A stretch of 64,000 nucleotides of DNA from Dipteris shenzhenensis (lineage: Eukaryota; Polypodiophyta; Polypodiopsida; Gleicheniales): assembly GCA_047967505.1 (NCBI GenBank), contig CM106539.1. The stretch is one strand, 5' to 3'. Numbering within the stretch: position 1 is the first letter of the stretch; every line of letters begins with the position of its first letter. A program made the translations under genes and the position numbers. Below, piece by piece: positions 21,801-33,615 of the stretch. The notes beneath the pieces were generated by a model. The model saw nothing but the letters and a program-made list of their open reading frames with translations. It had not been told where the DNA came from and searched no databases.

Positions 21801-24523
21801 ATGTGTATAATGGTGCCTCACGTGACTTATGAGAGGGAGTAGTACAGCTGTCTTGACCTGCTATGGATCCCTGATCATATGCCATAGTAGGAGACAACTC
21901 CAAGGACCCCTGATCATATGCCATAGTACGAGACAACTCGTACTGTGTGAAAGTGAAAGCTAAGATTCTTTCTTGGCTCACACAAGAGAGGCTACTCTTC
22001 ATTGCTAAAATTTGCTAAAATTTTTTGAAAGGTTCATGCTATTGCAAAGAAAGTCATTAAAGTTGATTTTGACAAGGAGTATGTGTGCATCCTAGGACCT
22101 AGACAAAGGCTAGTGGGTTCGTATGAAGGGTGTGCTTTAAACAAAGCCGACCCTAGCAAGTTGTGGCATGACCAATATGTGCATCTCAAATGGATACACT
22201 ATACAAGATTCAGAAGACTTGACTAACAGAATCTTTACGTGCCATCGATAGGATTCCGAGTATATGTGATTCTTGCATAATAGGCAAGCAATCATGAAAG
22301 GCATTGCCACAGAGTTCTAAGTTTCAAGACACATGGTGTCCTCCGATTGGTCCACTTAGGCATTTATCATTTTACTTACTTCCAATGATGACTTGAGTAG
22401 GAAGTTTGTCTATTTTTCAAAGAGTAAGGCATTCGACCTGTTGACACTATGGTTGGCAAAGTTGGAAATGACAATGGGAAGAAATTGAAGACATTCTGAA
22501 TTGACAAGGGGTGAGTTCACACCCACACAATTCAACAAGTATTGCAGCTCACGAGGTATCAAACGGCAATATATGAAAACCTATACTCCAGCAAGGAATA
22601 GTTGGAAAAACCTAGACCTTGGCTAGTCAGTGGAAATAGAAGTGTGCAACACAATAATCTTGAGAGAAGACGGGAATGCGCAACTTTCTGTGTCACAAGA
22701 GAAACTCACAAGCACCAAATATTTGGGAGAGAGACAATAGTCAAACACTCCAAAAGTATCTTAGAGCCAAATACTCCGTACAGAAAGCTTAACCAAAGAT
22801 ACAAAACATGCAGTAATCTGGTGCCCTGGGTGCTCTATGATGAGCATGAGTGCTGCTCCTACTTTGTCCTTGCACTCCCGAGGCTGCGCGCTCCTCAGTG
22901 AGCTTTAGTGACCATCTGTTGTGTGAGAGACAGCATCCTCCTGCACACGTGCTCTCCTACTGGCAGTACATATGCACCAATTGATGCTCCTCAATGAATG
23001 AGGACTGCCTCCAACCTTAACTACTTGTTGTGCCCACAAATGGACCTGTCTATAGGACCTTAGGCCCTTTGGACTGGCTGACCCAGTCAGTAAAAGAATC
23101 CAACCAGCCAGAGAGTGGGCCAAGCAGTCTGTGCTGATCCAACCAGGTCAGGCCTACATAAGGCTCCCCTTTCTGCTGACCTGACAGTTCTCGGACTGCC
23201 AGACTGCCGACCTGCTGGCAGTACTCCCTGGCCCATGTCTGTGCAGCCTACTGGCTCCTGCTCCAGCCCTGGTGCACCTGATCTGCACATCTGCCGACCT
23301 GTATGCTCTCTTCCAGGCCCTGCAGAAGTTTTGTATTGACCGATGTACTTGCTCTGACAGCCCACAGTACCAGCCCATGGATTGTGCAGCATGCTGGCCT
23401 CTGTACACACGGCTGTACCATCCGTGTACAGATATCTGTACCTGTTCTGGCCTCTGCACCTGCTGGTACACCTTCCTTGTGCTGTATCATCCGTACAGGT
23501 ATGCCCTTTTCTAGAGCTCCGGTGTCAGCCCTAAATGTGTAGCAGCCCACTTGGCAGCCTACAGTGCTGCCCAAATGACTGTCCTGTGGATGTTTCCCCC
23601 ACCTAGATCTGCCCTTGTGGCATCCTGCAAACACAGCAGACTCTCATGCCCCACATTTATACATTGGTACCATGTCCCTGTGCTCCTGTGCTCTCCTCAA
23701 ATGGGGGCTTACAGGTGGGACAATGGACCCTATTTTCCAATACCCACACTGTGGGCCCACAATGACCCAAAGACATATATACACTCCATCTTCTCCCTTT
23801 CAGAAGCTCTCAGGCACAAATTGAGAAATGTGTTGAAATCAAGTCCCAATACCAGCATACCATTGTCCAGCTCCGCTTCATCCTTGTAAATCAAGAACCA
23901 TGCCGGTATATAGGTACCACCACAGTACCACCCTTCAATGGCACTGTCAAATGTCATCAGGAACCTGCCTGGCGCACCATACAACTCAGGTACAATCTTT
24001 CGGTACATCCAATCATACCCTCTGAGCTTCAAACCCTGGAAAGTACCAAGTTTCCTGGGTCTGTTTCACACCGTTCTGCAACTTGCATGATCCATAACAT
24101 ACATCCAGAAACCCTGGAACTACTCCATGCTGTTTCTAGACATAAGCTCAAAATGAGCTCCTCTCACATTTTAATGCTGAGCCCACCAATACTCCTATAT
24201 GTAAATGCCTCTAATCCTCCATGAAAAGTCTTCATCATCAGTATCACCTGTAGAGCTATCAAACCAGATCCACCAACCAACACAAAGCTCCAAGTGCCTC
24301 TGTTAAGCAAGCCCTTGCCTGGTAGAGTTTCACCCTCCATCTTAACAAACATTGAGTACCACACATACTACAATGATCATCATATAAATACCACAGGATT
24401 ACATACCCTTGGTCTTCAGTTTGTAGTTTGCTGTCAAAACAAGACAAGTAGGGAAGAAGAAGAAAGGAAGAAGGTGACTAAGAAAAAATAAACAAACAAA
24501 GCAACAAACAGAAAAACAGAAAT

Positions 24524-24556
<33 letters not shown>

Positions 24557-27500
24557 TGTATTAATGAAAGAAAATAATGGCAGAATGAATGCATTATTTA
24601 AAACATGAAAAACTAAAGGAATCACTTACACTTATGTACTGTTTCCGACAATGATGCAAAAAATACTTAGAATACAATTTAACTCTTTTTTGAACCTAAA
24701 AGGGAAATGGGCTGTTCAGCTCTCCGCTTCTTGTTTTCAGCTTATGTTCAATCATTCTCATTGTGCCTAAGGCTGATACACCGTAGATAAAAGACTTCAT
24801 ATCTAAGATTGTGTGTACTTTTTTCATTATTTTTATTGGATTATACCTCTTGTGTTTCTCATTGTGCCTAAGGCTGATACACCGTAGATAAAAGACTTCA
24901 GATCTAAGATTGTGTGTACTTTTTTCATTATTTTTATTGGATTATACCTCTTGTGTATTAGCAAAGTGATCAAATTACTACATTGATTCCTTAGTAGTAC
25001 AAAGGCGGGAAAATCCATGGAATTGGAAAGAAATGACCCCATATCCTGCCATGTCAGAAATGTTTGAGTCAATGTGAGGCATTTTTATATGGTGTAAACC
25101 ACTATATTCACATCATTGACGTTTATAATATATATCAACCTCTAATCCGATGGTAGACTGAGAAAGTCTAAGATCTAAGAAAACACAAGAATCCCCCCAC
25201 TTGAAGTACAGTTAAGTTCACAAGAGTCAAGAGGAGAGATTCCTTCTAATCCGATGGTAGACTGAGAAAGTCTAAGATCTAAGAAAACACAAGAATCCCC
25301 CCACTTGAAGTACGGTTAAGTTCACAGGAGTCAAGAGGAGAGATTCCTTCTCTAAAAACACAAGCATCTTTGTACATAAAGTCTTGAAAGTCAGTAACAT
25401 CTGGAACAATGAATCATCTATAAAACGCCTAACTTCACTAAGCTCATGTAAAATGATAGTGCAGGTATTGATAGAAATAAGACGTTGCATAAACTCACTT
25501 TCGTAAGTGAAGAGAGAAAAGTTTGCTAAAAAGATAGCACAATTAGTACCCATAGGGATTCCTATAATTTGTTGAAACAAAGAATCACCTACTGTGATAT
25601 AAATATTATCCAAAAGAAAGTCAAACATCTTCAATACTTACGACTTTGTGTGTCTTTTCTTTTTAGAATCAATGTAACGACGTTTACTCTGAAGGAAAGT
25701 TGCTCTCAAACTAGAAGTTGCTCAATCCACACACCCACACATACTTCAGTATCCATTTTACAATTCCTATAGGCAATACTTACTATGCAATGTGTGTCCA
25801 TGGCCCAAGCCCTTCTTGGCATAGTGTGATTTTCTTTAGCCCTTGGATTTTCCTTAATTCCTAGCCCTAGCCCCTTTCACCCTTGGCAATTAGGCTCATC
25901 CACTTGGGTGTCCCCTTACACTACAAAGAGCTAGTACTACCTTCTTTAGCTGGTCAGTTTGTAAGCCTATATCACAAATTGGAGAATCCTTTAGAGATGA
26001 AAGAAAGAAAGGAAAAAGGAAGTGGAGATAGAGAAGAGGGGGGAGGGGGCGAGGGGGAGGGGGGGTATCTCTTTAAAAAACAAAACTAAAAGTATAAAAG
26101 AGGACGATAAGCTCATAAATACCCAGCATAAGCTCCCCTCCCTTCCTCATTTGTTGGCATCATCATGATACTGGATCCTAAAGACTCAATACTAAATGCA
26201 GCCAACTCACATAGCCAAGTCCCAACAGTTCCGTTTAGAAAGACAAAGAGCACACAAAGGCACACCCACAATACGACATAAACAGAAGCCAAAACTGCCG
26301 AATTTGTGAGGTTTACCATAAGCTGCACCAGAGATCATCTCGGAATACAGTATAAGCCCTTCATATTGTGCTCGCATATTCTGTACATCCTGCAAACACT
26401 TGTACCCATTAAGTTGCTTCAAATAATGGACATTATTGTTACTAAAAAATTCAACAAGATGACGATTGTTCAACCACCATCCTTAAGCTTGCATGTACTA
26501 AGCCTATCAGGGATCTAGAAAAAAGGTACCATGAGTAGCTATATTAATGCCTAACTTTCTTCTTCTGTTTTATCAGACTAGTTTTTCATTCTCAAGCTGT
26601 ATTTGTGCTCCAAAACAAAATGAGGGGAAGAAAACAACCTTTGAGAGATCGTATGAACACTGTCCTAAGATTGAACAGATGTAACTTGGCCATTCCCACA
26701 CAGGTGGTAGGAACTTGCATAGTTGCACAGAAACGTGTTTCCTAATGTTTGAAACCGTTTGGCTTTTCAAAACGCACTTTTTGCTTTATGCAGTAGGCAG
26801 TTTGTGCAAAAGGGGAAAAATATATCTAGGATAGTATCACTATCCTGTCCATGTTGCTTTCAAGTTTATCATCGATACAAAGTTCAATGCTGTAACTGCC
26901 AGATATCATTGGAATTGGACCCACTCTTGAGACCATCATAAATTACGATGCTTTTTTCAATGTTCCTAAGTATTTCTAGGTGCCACTAGTGCAGATCCTA
27001 GGAGGTATTATTTGATTTGAGAGGGTTCAACATGAGGCTTAAGTAAATCCTTTGCTGAGCTCCTAAAACTTTCGCTTCTACTAATATGCACACAGTCCAA
27101 CCAAACTTTTAAAAACTTGATATTTGTTCAGCCTCACAACAAGTTATGAAGGACGCACAGAACAGTCATCAAGGGTTTAGAGCTCTAATACTTAGGACAT
27201 GCCTTTCTCTTAGGACTCAAATACTAGCAACTTTGACACATCATGGCTGCAAAACTTTTGTGGCTAACTCCCAAACTTAACCCCAACTCTCTTAACATTC
27301 AATTCATGTCTTTGATATTTGCAAACTAACTGGGCCCATGTTTCCCACCCTCTGATCTACGCTAATAGGTACGCAAAACAATATTTCATCCGCCTTTGAA
27401 TTGAACTCAACCCATATTCACACCCTTGAAGCTATATACGTATAAAAAATACAAAATTCCATCAATCCTTCAGTTCCTCAACTATTTGATGATTTACTAT

Positions 27501-28070
27501 AGTTCTCAGTTATACTGGCACACTCAAAGGCCCCTCCTTATCCAGGTTCCTTTGGACAGTGGGGTTTTCCGCTCCCCTACACAGAGAATTCACAGGCTAC
27601 TTTTTTAAAGTGTACAAAGATACCACAAATCCCAATTCCTTTGAGCTCACACATGTAGAGATAAGTGTTTCAGTACCAAGTATTGATCCTGCATTGTTTG
27701 TGAGCCGCTTACTACTTCACAATGTGAATAGGATGACGATATACATAAGCTCATAACTCTCACCTAAACGCAAGACAACTAGAAATGTGAAGTGAATTCT
27801 AGAGACTAAACAATTGACATTTGTCCGAAATATTCGATAAAACCTAGAACCAAGTGACAATCTAGGCATTAGCTTCTGACATCCAAGATACAATGTGGCC
27901 ATTTCAGAAACGAAAGTAAATAGAGGAGAATAATGCGTAGGAGTTACCTGCATGCCTTTTGTAACATCCTGAGACTCCTCAGCGTACGCACCGGGGCTAA
28001 GGAACGTCTTCTCTTTCAATCCCTGCTTGCTTAGCGCAAAATCCCGCAACTTCTTGAAGGGAGACTTCAT
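18876..28070 (-). CDS. BAR-domain protein, At2g33490 type (5' seven exons)
   Basis: Seven exons with GT-AG borders join in one frame: 28070-27948, 26389-26317, 19951-19877, 19713-19652, 19503-19435, 19347-19319 and 18951-18876 (169 residues). The start MKSPFKKLRDFALSKQ is the family's signature N-terminus. It is followed by DVQNMRAQYEGLI, SRSLQDMALYMVETFG, YGMLGKVQFEISKLLDLY, AAHISQTIRAPTEMM and VLKEQYDKKR. These track the BAR/AH helical domain of the Arabidopsis At2g33490 hydroxyproline-rich family (MLGKVQFELQKLVD, SHIFQTI, NELRTVEE). BAR domains bind and bend membranes; an endomembrane role is inferred. The C-terminal exons are not found and may lie further left, beyond the LINEs and Copia-A, or outside the window. 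Intron 2 is 6.4 kb and full of mobile elements, whereas introns 3-5 are 87-163 bp. The last exon listed is the least certain. Confidence 0.8.
20200..21190. other. Intron sequence, no supported gene
   Basis: This is part of intron 2 of the BAR-domain gene. Frames are short and carry no motif I recognise. It may be the worn 5' part of the copia remnant that follows. Confidence 0.5.
21200..22620 (+). mobile_element. Copia-C: badly decayed copia remnant in intron 2
   Basis: Gag traces include TFEELGAMIWKK and a worn knuckle (CFYSKK ... GAIC) near 21480-21680. Integrase traces follow: LWHDQYVHLKW (22160), KFVYFSKSKAFD (22400), GEFTPTQFNKYCSSRGIKRQ (22510-22570) and YMKTYTPARNSW (22572-22610), the place of the TPQQNG block. 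Frames change constantly. It is antisense to the BAR-domain gene. Confidence 0.7.
21870..21940. repeat. Tandem duplication, period about 39 bp
   Basis: CCCTGATCATATGCCATAGTA and the following GAGACAACTC appear twice in succession with few differences, inside the decayed Copia-C. Confidence 0.7.
22900..23720 (+). promoter_or_regulatory. GTAC-rich leader-like region
   Basis: There are about ten GTAC cores between 23220 and 23680, mostly CTGTAC. A TATA-like CCTACATAAGGCTCC lies upstream near 23153. The arrangement resembles the LTR-leader regions of Copia-A and Copia-B, but no LTR pair or primer site is visible. It lies in intron 2 of the BAR-domain gene, on the opposite strand. Confidence 0.3.
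23730..24350 (-). other. Unrecognised broken reading frame
   Basis: A 100-residue frame (MKLRGYDWMYRKIVPELYG, GRFLMTFDSAIEGWYCGG, YIPAWFLIYKDEAELDNGM) looks protein-like, with balanced composition and aromatic residues. It continues upstream with stops (FQGFWMYVMDHASC). I do not recognise the family. Its place inside a TE-filled intron suggests a mobile-element relic. Confidence 0.35.
24528..24554. repeat. (CT)n microsatellite
   Basis: About 13 CT units, followed directly by CATGTATTAATG. The same ATGTATTAATG string follows the (GA)n array at 48350. Confidence 0.9.
24755..24956. repeat. Tandem duplication, period 101 bp
   Basis: Copies 24755-24855 and 24856-24956 differ at one visible position (CTTCATATC versus CTTCAGATC). 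This is a single, recent head-to-tail duplication inside the Penelope-like fragment. Confidence 0.95.
25141..25348. repeat. Tandem duplication, period 104 bp
   Basis: Copies 25141-25244 and 25245-25348 differ at two visible positions (TACAGTT/TACGGTT and CACAAG/CACAGG). It repeats part of the Penelope-like RT (CELN, TSSGGILVFLDLRL). Confidence 0.95.
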
Positions 28071-30300
28071 TCTCTAAACGGCGAATCACACCATAAAAGC
28101 CAACATCAGGAACGATCCAGCTCTCTGCTACCGGAAGGCAAGGGAAAGCTCCCTAAACTGATGATGCGGAGCGGAAAGGATCAGAAGATACTAAAAGCTG
28201 TGTGATATGAATGCGAATGGGCAATAAATGTGTTGCAAATGTAAGGAATTCGAGGAGAAGAATCGCTGCAATTGAGGGAGCAAACTGGGTAGACGCTGGG
28301 AGCAGGCGTGTGGATGATTTGACGGGGGCGATCAACAGAAAGAGCTGGGATGATGAGGGAGGGGAAGAAAAATGGAAGGGAAGGTTGGAAATGGAGAGCA
28401 ATGGCGATGAAAGAAAAGGCGTGGGCTTGACCATCAGCGCGAGAGAGGCGACCGGTCAAAAAGGTCAACATACGGCGAAATTCCGACCAATCACAAGGTC
28501 CCCAAAAATGTTCCCAGTCAAAGTACTCCCTCCCACGTCATTAGAAAACCCCCCCCCAGCCACCCACACAAGTGTTTCTCTCATCTTTTTGGTCCCCCCC
28601 TTCAAACTTTCCCCATTCACCTCACCTAACCTCTTCCCACTCTTCACACCAGCTCGCTTGCGTTTACACCCGCCCATCGAGAAGGAAATAGAATTGGAGG
28701 ATGGCCACTCAGTGTGGTCGTTCGCACCACCAGACAGCCTTCAGGCTGCTCATTTATGTCGCGACCTTGTGATTACTGACCAATCATGTAGCCACTGGAG
28801 GAGTTGCCAAACTTCATGGGCCGGACACACATGTTTTGTGTCAGTGTCCCTCCGATTGGCCCAACTAGGACAGCAGCCACCTTTTGGTGGCGGGTGGGTG
28901 GTGCCTTAACACGTACAAAAACCTTTACTTTATGTTAACATTTTTAAAGGTTACAGTTTTTTATTGAAATTTTGCAGGGTTAAGCAAAAATATGTGCCCA
29001 AAAATTTGCACACTTTTTAAACCTTATCTTTTAAATTTGAAGGTTACTTTCATTCAGGGGACATTAAACCTCGATTTTTTGTGAACACTGCCTCTCCCTA
29101 CCTTGGTCGCACAATCTATGATCATGTTTCATGATCTCCCATCTCTCTCTCGCTCATTGTAACCTCAGTGCCATCTCATTAATTCCAAGTCATTCTATTT
29201 CGACTGCATGGACGCGCTGATGCTTTTTCTCTTTCACTATGTGATATGCACCCCCTTGCACTCTCGTTAGACTATGCCGTTGACAACACATGTCTTCTTG
29301 CTTTACCCCTGTCAAGCATACCACACTGCTTGCTTCTCGTAACTCTTGAATACACTCGGGTCATTGTTTGCTTAGGTGTAGCCATTTTTGGTGAGGTTCA
29401 AGGAATTTTATGTATATAGGTATCTTGCATGACCCATAACTTATACATTGCTCAACGAAATTTGAAAACTTTGTCTTCAAGTTGTAGTACAGATTCCAAA
29501 CTTGAACATGAGACCAAAAAATTATGGATTAAGGATTTGGAACGAGACTGGACCGTTAAAGCATTACAAGTGCTATTTTGCATGTGAAGCATGCATCCTG
29601 AAGACTATAGGATATAGCAATTTATTTAAAAACATCAAAATTTTGTTATGCACATACATGCAACCAAGTAATCATTCAAAAGTACACTATGTGAGCTTCT
29701 CCTCAACCCAAGGACACACCTAAATAAGGACATTAGGCATGGGTTAATGGGCCTCCAATGTTGTGCTAAAGTGATGCACACCCATTTGAGAGCACGCTCT
29801 ATAACTTTTTTTTTAATTTGTTGAAAACCAAAACGGATTGAAAATGTGGAATCCAAAGTAGTGGGACTAATGCATGGTGGCAACTGACCCCTGCAGGCAC
29901 AGTTACCTCTTCACAGGCCCTTCATGTGAACACTCCTACCACCTCGGCACAGGACTCCACAGGCACACCTCTTGCTAGGCATAATGCCACATCATCACTA
30001 CATGTGACCCACAGTGACACATCATCATTGAGCACATTTGCACTCCTTTTGCCCCTCCACCTAGAGCAAGTCATATCTTTTGATCCAGGAAGAATTTGAG
30101 GGCGCTCCAAAAAGGAAAGTCGCTCTATTTTTCATGCTCTACATGCTTATCACATCATGTGCACATTTCGATGCAAGTTACACTCACTTTTGCGCTTCAC
30201 CGACAAATCCACTTCCTACATGCACATTAGCCTCTACATCGATGCATCTAACCCAACACTTAAAAAGAACAAAAGAAAAGAAATTATTTGCTATTCTTTC
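28071..30300. other. Upstream region of the BAR-domain gene; otherwise no gene
   Basis: The first ~450 bp upstream of the BAR-domain start would hold its promoter and 5' leader, but I see no decisive TATA box. The long plus-strand frame at 28211-28909 has no recognisable domain, is rich in Pro/Arg and overlaps the divergent promoter, so I treat it as chance. From 28910 to 30300 the sequence is AT-rich with no signal. Confidence 0.4.
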
Positions 30301-30807
30301 ATCGATTGACAGTTGGTATAGATCTAGATCAGAGTAGACTAGATCTCCATAGAGGGGACGCTTTGAATCTTCCCAAGTTGCCAATCTAAGCCATGCTCAA
30401 AATTCCTGACTAGTACCTACTCGTTGTTAGTCCATATGCTGACATACGGTTTCACATCATCACATTACCTGAAACCTGACATTCATCAGTTTAGTGAGCA
30501 GACTTCACAGTTTTCAGAGGCATTGCCGATTGTTCAGTGGACAGATAGCACAAGATTTGATTTCACACACACATGCCATCATTGTAAAGCCTACTCGGCT
30601 ATTTCACGGCATTGTGCACATCATTTCAGCCTTGTAAAGCCTCTTGGCTATTCCCTGCATCATTTGCCACAAGCCTTGTAATACATATTGGATTTTATAT
30701 ATTGCAGTTATATCTTCACCGACAATTCAGATTTCACTTGCTATAGTCAGTGTTTTGCAGTTGATTCATACAGTGATTTTCAACACTTTGAGTACATTTT
30801 TTGCACC

Positions 30808-31158
30808 ATGTCTACGACCAACAACCTCAACTTGGAGGCATCTTCTAAGTTAGACAACTCCAATTATAGCACATGGAAATACCGAATGGAGACCATTCTT
30901 GTACTTCAAGACAAATGGGAGTATGTCAATGGATCTACACCTAGACCATTGGACGATCCAGCCACCAGTAGCTCTACTCCACTTGTTGTCACATCACTAG
31001 CAATGGGATCTACAGCTACACAAACAGTTTTGGCACCTATAGTAGATCCTGCCATTGCTCGAGCTCAGGCAGAATGGGATAAGAAATACAAGTACGCATA
31101 TCATCTGATCAAGCAGAATGTGCAAGATGTCATGCTAGAACAGCTCAACACAGTCGAT
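30808..31158 (+). pseudogene. Copia-X gag, N-terminal part
   Basis: Starts at ACCATGTCTACG. LDNSNYSTWKYRMETIL, LQDKWEYVNG and AYHLIKQNVQDVMLEQLNTV are typical copia gag. The frame leaves gag at the inversion breakpoint near 31158. The remainder is antisense integrase-linker sequence. Confidence 0.85.
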
Positions 31159-31159
31159 G

Positions 31160-33310
31160 CTTCTATCTCTTGTGTGTTTGAGGTTTTCCATTCTGATTCC
31201 TCATCAAGGATTACATCTCTGGAGATAATGACCTTGCGATTGATGGGATCATACAATTTGTATGCTTTGCTTTCTTCACTGTAACCAACCATGATGCATT
31301 TGTGTGACTTCGCATCCAATTTCCTACGAGATGATCATCATGTATGTGGGTATATGCTATGCAACCAAATATGTGGAGATGCCCAATGTGTGGCTTGTGT
31401 CCAGTGAATGCTTCATAAGGAGTCATACCATGTATCAGTTCGATAGAAAGCCGATTAAGCAAATAGTTTGCAGTGGCTATTGCTTCTTCCTAATACTAAT
31501 TTGGAAGATGCTTTTCACTAAGCATTGCTTTAGCACTGTCTACTAAAGTCTCATTCTTCCATTCAGCTCTTGCATTCTGTTGAGGAGTATTTGCACAAGT
31601 GAACTATCTTCAAATGCCGTGACTTCTGCAAAAGTTCATGAATGTTGAAGACATGTATTCACCTCCTCTATCTAATCTCATGACTTTGATCTTTCTACCT
31701 GTCTGGTTTTCTACCATGGCTTTGAATTCTTGAAATCTAGAAAACACTTCAGATTTCTCTTTCAAAAAGTAGATCCAACAATATCTGCTATAGTCGTCGA
31801 TGAAAGTCAAGTAGTAAAGTGAACCATTGATGCTGCGGGTCTGGGCATAACCGCATACATTTGTATGAATCAAATCAAGAATACCTCATGCACAAGAGGT
31901 ACTTCTGCCAAAGTTGGTTCGCTTTTGTTTGCTGAAGCAGCATGCTTCGCAAACTTTTCCAAGAAACTGTAGCTTAGGAATCCCAATTGCCATATTCTGA
32001 TTCCTGAGATCTAATAAGTACTTGAAATTGACATGACCATATCTCATGCCATTTTGCAGATAGTGGCATCTGTTTCGGTTGAGCTGACATGGCATGCTTT
32101 TCTGGTACTGTAGCTAGCATTCTGTACAATCGTCCTTCCTTGACACCTTTTGCTACTAGCTGACATCTTCTGGATTTATCTGTTATAGTGCATTCATCTC
32201 CGTCGAAGATGACTCTGTAGTTGTGTTCGGTCATTTGACCTACTGACAAGAGGTTCTTGCTGAGCTTTGGAACATAGAGCACGTCTTTCACCAATCCTTT
32301 TGTACTGGTGAAATTGTTATAGGGATAACACCTATCCCTTGAACTGGATTTGGTGTATTATATCTGTTATGTAGATGACATTTTTTTGACCTTCTAATGG
32401 CTTCATTTCTGATGATTTGTCATGTGAGATGATGAACCGTTGTCGATGCACCAAGGATCTTGTTCCGCTTGGTTGACTTGATAGCTGAAATCCCCTTTGG
32501 GATTGTACTCAGTGTCTAGGTACACTGTATCATTTTGCTACATTTTCTCATTTGCAAGAAACATATTCTCATGTTCATTTGCAAAATGACTGTGACTAGA
32601 ATGTCCACCACGATGATTTCCTTTATCGCGGAAATACCCTCGATTACTACTGGATTGACCACCTTGGTCGTACTGCTTTTTGCAGCAATCTCTTTCGTAG
32701 TGTCCAAATCTATGATAGTAGTTGCACTGGATGTTTGACACGTTGGTGGATGCATTCCCTCGTCCTTGCAATCTTCCTCAGTTGGAATGATTTCCTCTTT
32801 GTTGATTCTGATGTTGCTAAGGATGATGTTGATGCTGACTTTGTTGATTACTTTGTTGTTGATGATGACCACTTTTTTGGAATGATCTACCTCTACCTCT
32901 GCCTCTGCCTCTACTTCTGTTTGAAGCTGTGAATGCCTCATCATTAGAATGACCTTTGCGTGCTTGAATTGCTTGTGTCCTGAGTTCTTCACCAAGTAGG
33001 ACTAACTGAAGCTCTTCCTGTGTCGAAATTTGCTGTTGGATGGCAATACTCTGGACTAGATTCTCGTATCCCTCTCCTAGTCCATTTAAGATTACTTGAA
33101 CCATTTTTGTGGGGTTCATAGTCTCTCCTGCTGCTGCGAGTTGATTGTTGTAGTCTTTTATCCGAAGTACATAAGCATGACCGGTTTCGCTGCTACTATT
33201 GCGGGAACTCTGGTTAATTTGGTTTCTCAGTGTGAGAATCGTAAAAGTGTTCTTTGACTCGTAGAGAGTTGCGAACACATCCCATGCTTCTTTTGATATT
33301 GCTAGCAACA
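31160..33310 (-). pseudogene. Copia-X gag C-terminus, protease and integrase, inverted segment
   Basis: Read on minus from 33310: ISKEAWDVFATLYESKNTF (gag), an RGRGRGRGRS-rich stretch, a knuckle CNYYHRFGHYERDC (second Cys changed to Tyr), a degraded protease region near 32300-32540, and VKDVLYVPKLSKNLLSVGQM. Integrase follows: FIDDYSRYCWIYFLKEKSEV, VMRLDRGGEYMSS and KCIMVGYSEESKAYKLYDP. The order is that of a normal copia polyprotein on the opposite strand to the flanking halves. Many frame breaks are present. Confidence 0.85.
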
Positions 33311-33615
33311 CCCCAAGCAGAGCCACAGCAGCTCAAACGGTCTACTAGGGAAAGCAGACATCTAGCTAGATTGGCATATGCTTAGAAATGCAAAGCAATT
33401 CAAGTTGAAACCATCAACTATGCTCTTATGACTACCATCATGGCTACAAGAGAGCCAGTGTACTTTGATGATGCAATAGATAAGCCAGATGGCAGTATTC
33501 AAAGATACAAAGCCAAACTAGTTTGCAAAAGGATTTGCACAGCAATATGGTCAGGATTATGATGAAACTTATGCTCCAGTAGCAAAGATGGATTCCATAC
33601 CGTTCTTGATATCAA
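33311..33615 (+). pseudogene. Copia-X integrase-RT linker and start of RT
   Basis: TPQAEPQQLKRSTRESRHLA is the usual basic linker before RT. It continues with stops to DKPDGSIQRYKAKLV, the first RT block. The frame ends at the Copia-B insertion; ATCAA at 33611-33615 is the target site. Confidence 0.75.

Larger units (their letters stand above)
24733..25700 (-). mobile_element. Penelope-like element RT fragment
   Basis: The minus-strand frame 25634-25272 reads NIYITVGDSLFQQIIGIPMG, then TNCAIFLANFSLFTYESEF, then a catalytic RRFIDDS block. In shifted frames on the same strand follow FQDFMYKDACVFREGISPLD, VFLDLRLSQSTI, VDIYYKRQ, and then MPHIDSNISDMAGYGVISFQ with a trailing RLCTT. QxxGIPMGTNCA, (Y/F)IDD, the FLDL strand and the PH-xSNI-x-YGV-x-Q block in this order are typical of Penelope-like RTs, and not of copia, gypsy or L1. 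No GIY-YIG endonuclease is visible downstream. The 5' end is missing. Two ~100-bp tandem duplications (24755-24956 and 25141-25348) sit inside the frame. It has the same sense as the surrounding BAR-domain gene. Confidence 0.7.

Noticed and set aside
23087-23634. Overlapping minus and plus frames rich in Cys/Gln/Gly
   Set aside because: They arise from the CTGTAC/CTG-rich leader-like sequence; no domain is seen.
23730-24350. Further exon of the BAR-domain gene
   Set aside because: The sequence does not match the family. Exons 2 and 3 already join in phase across this interval, so it is intronic.
24755-25348. CRISPR-like or satellite interpretation of the 101/104-bp repeats
   Set aside because: Each has only two copies without spacers and lies inside a reverse transcriptase frame, so simple tandem duplication fits better.
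28211-28909. 232-codon plus-strand frame upstream of the BAR-domain gene
   Set aside because: No recognisable domain, Pro/Ser/Arg-rich, and antisense to the likely promoter and leader of the real gene. Probably chance in a GC-richer stretch.
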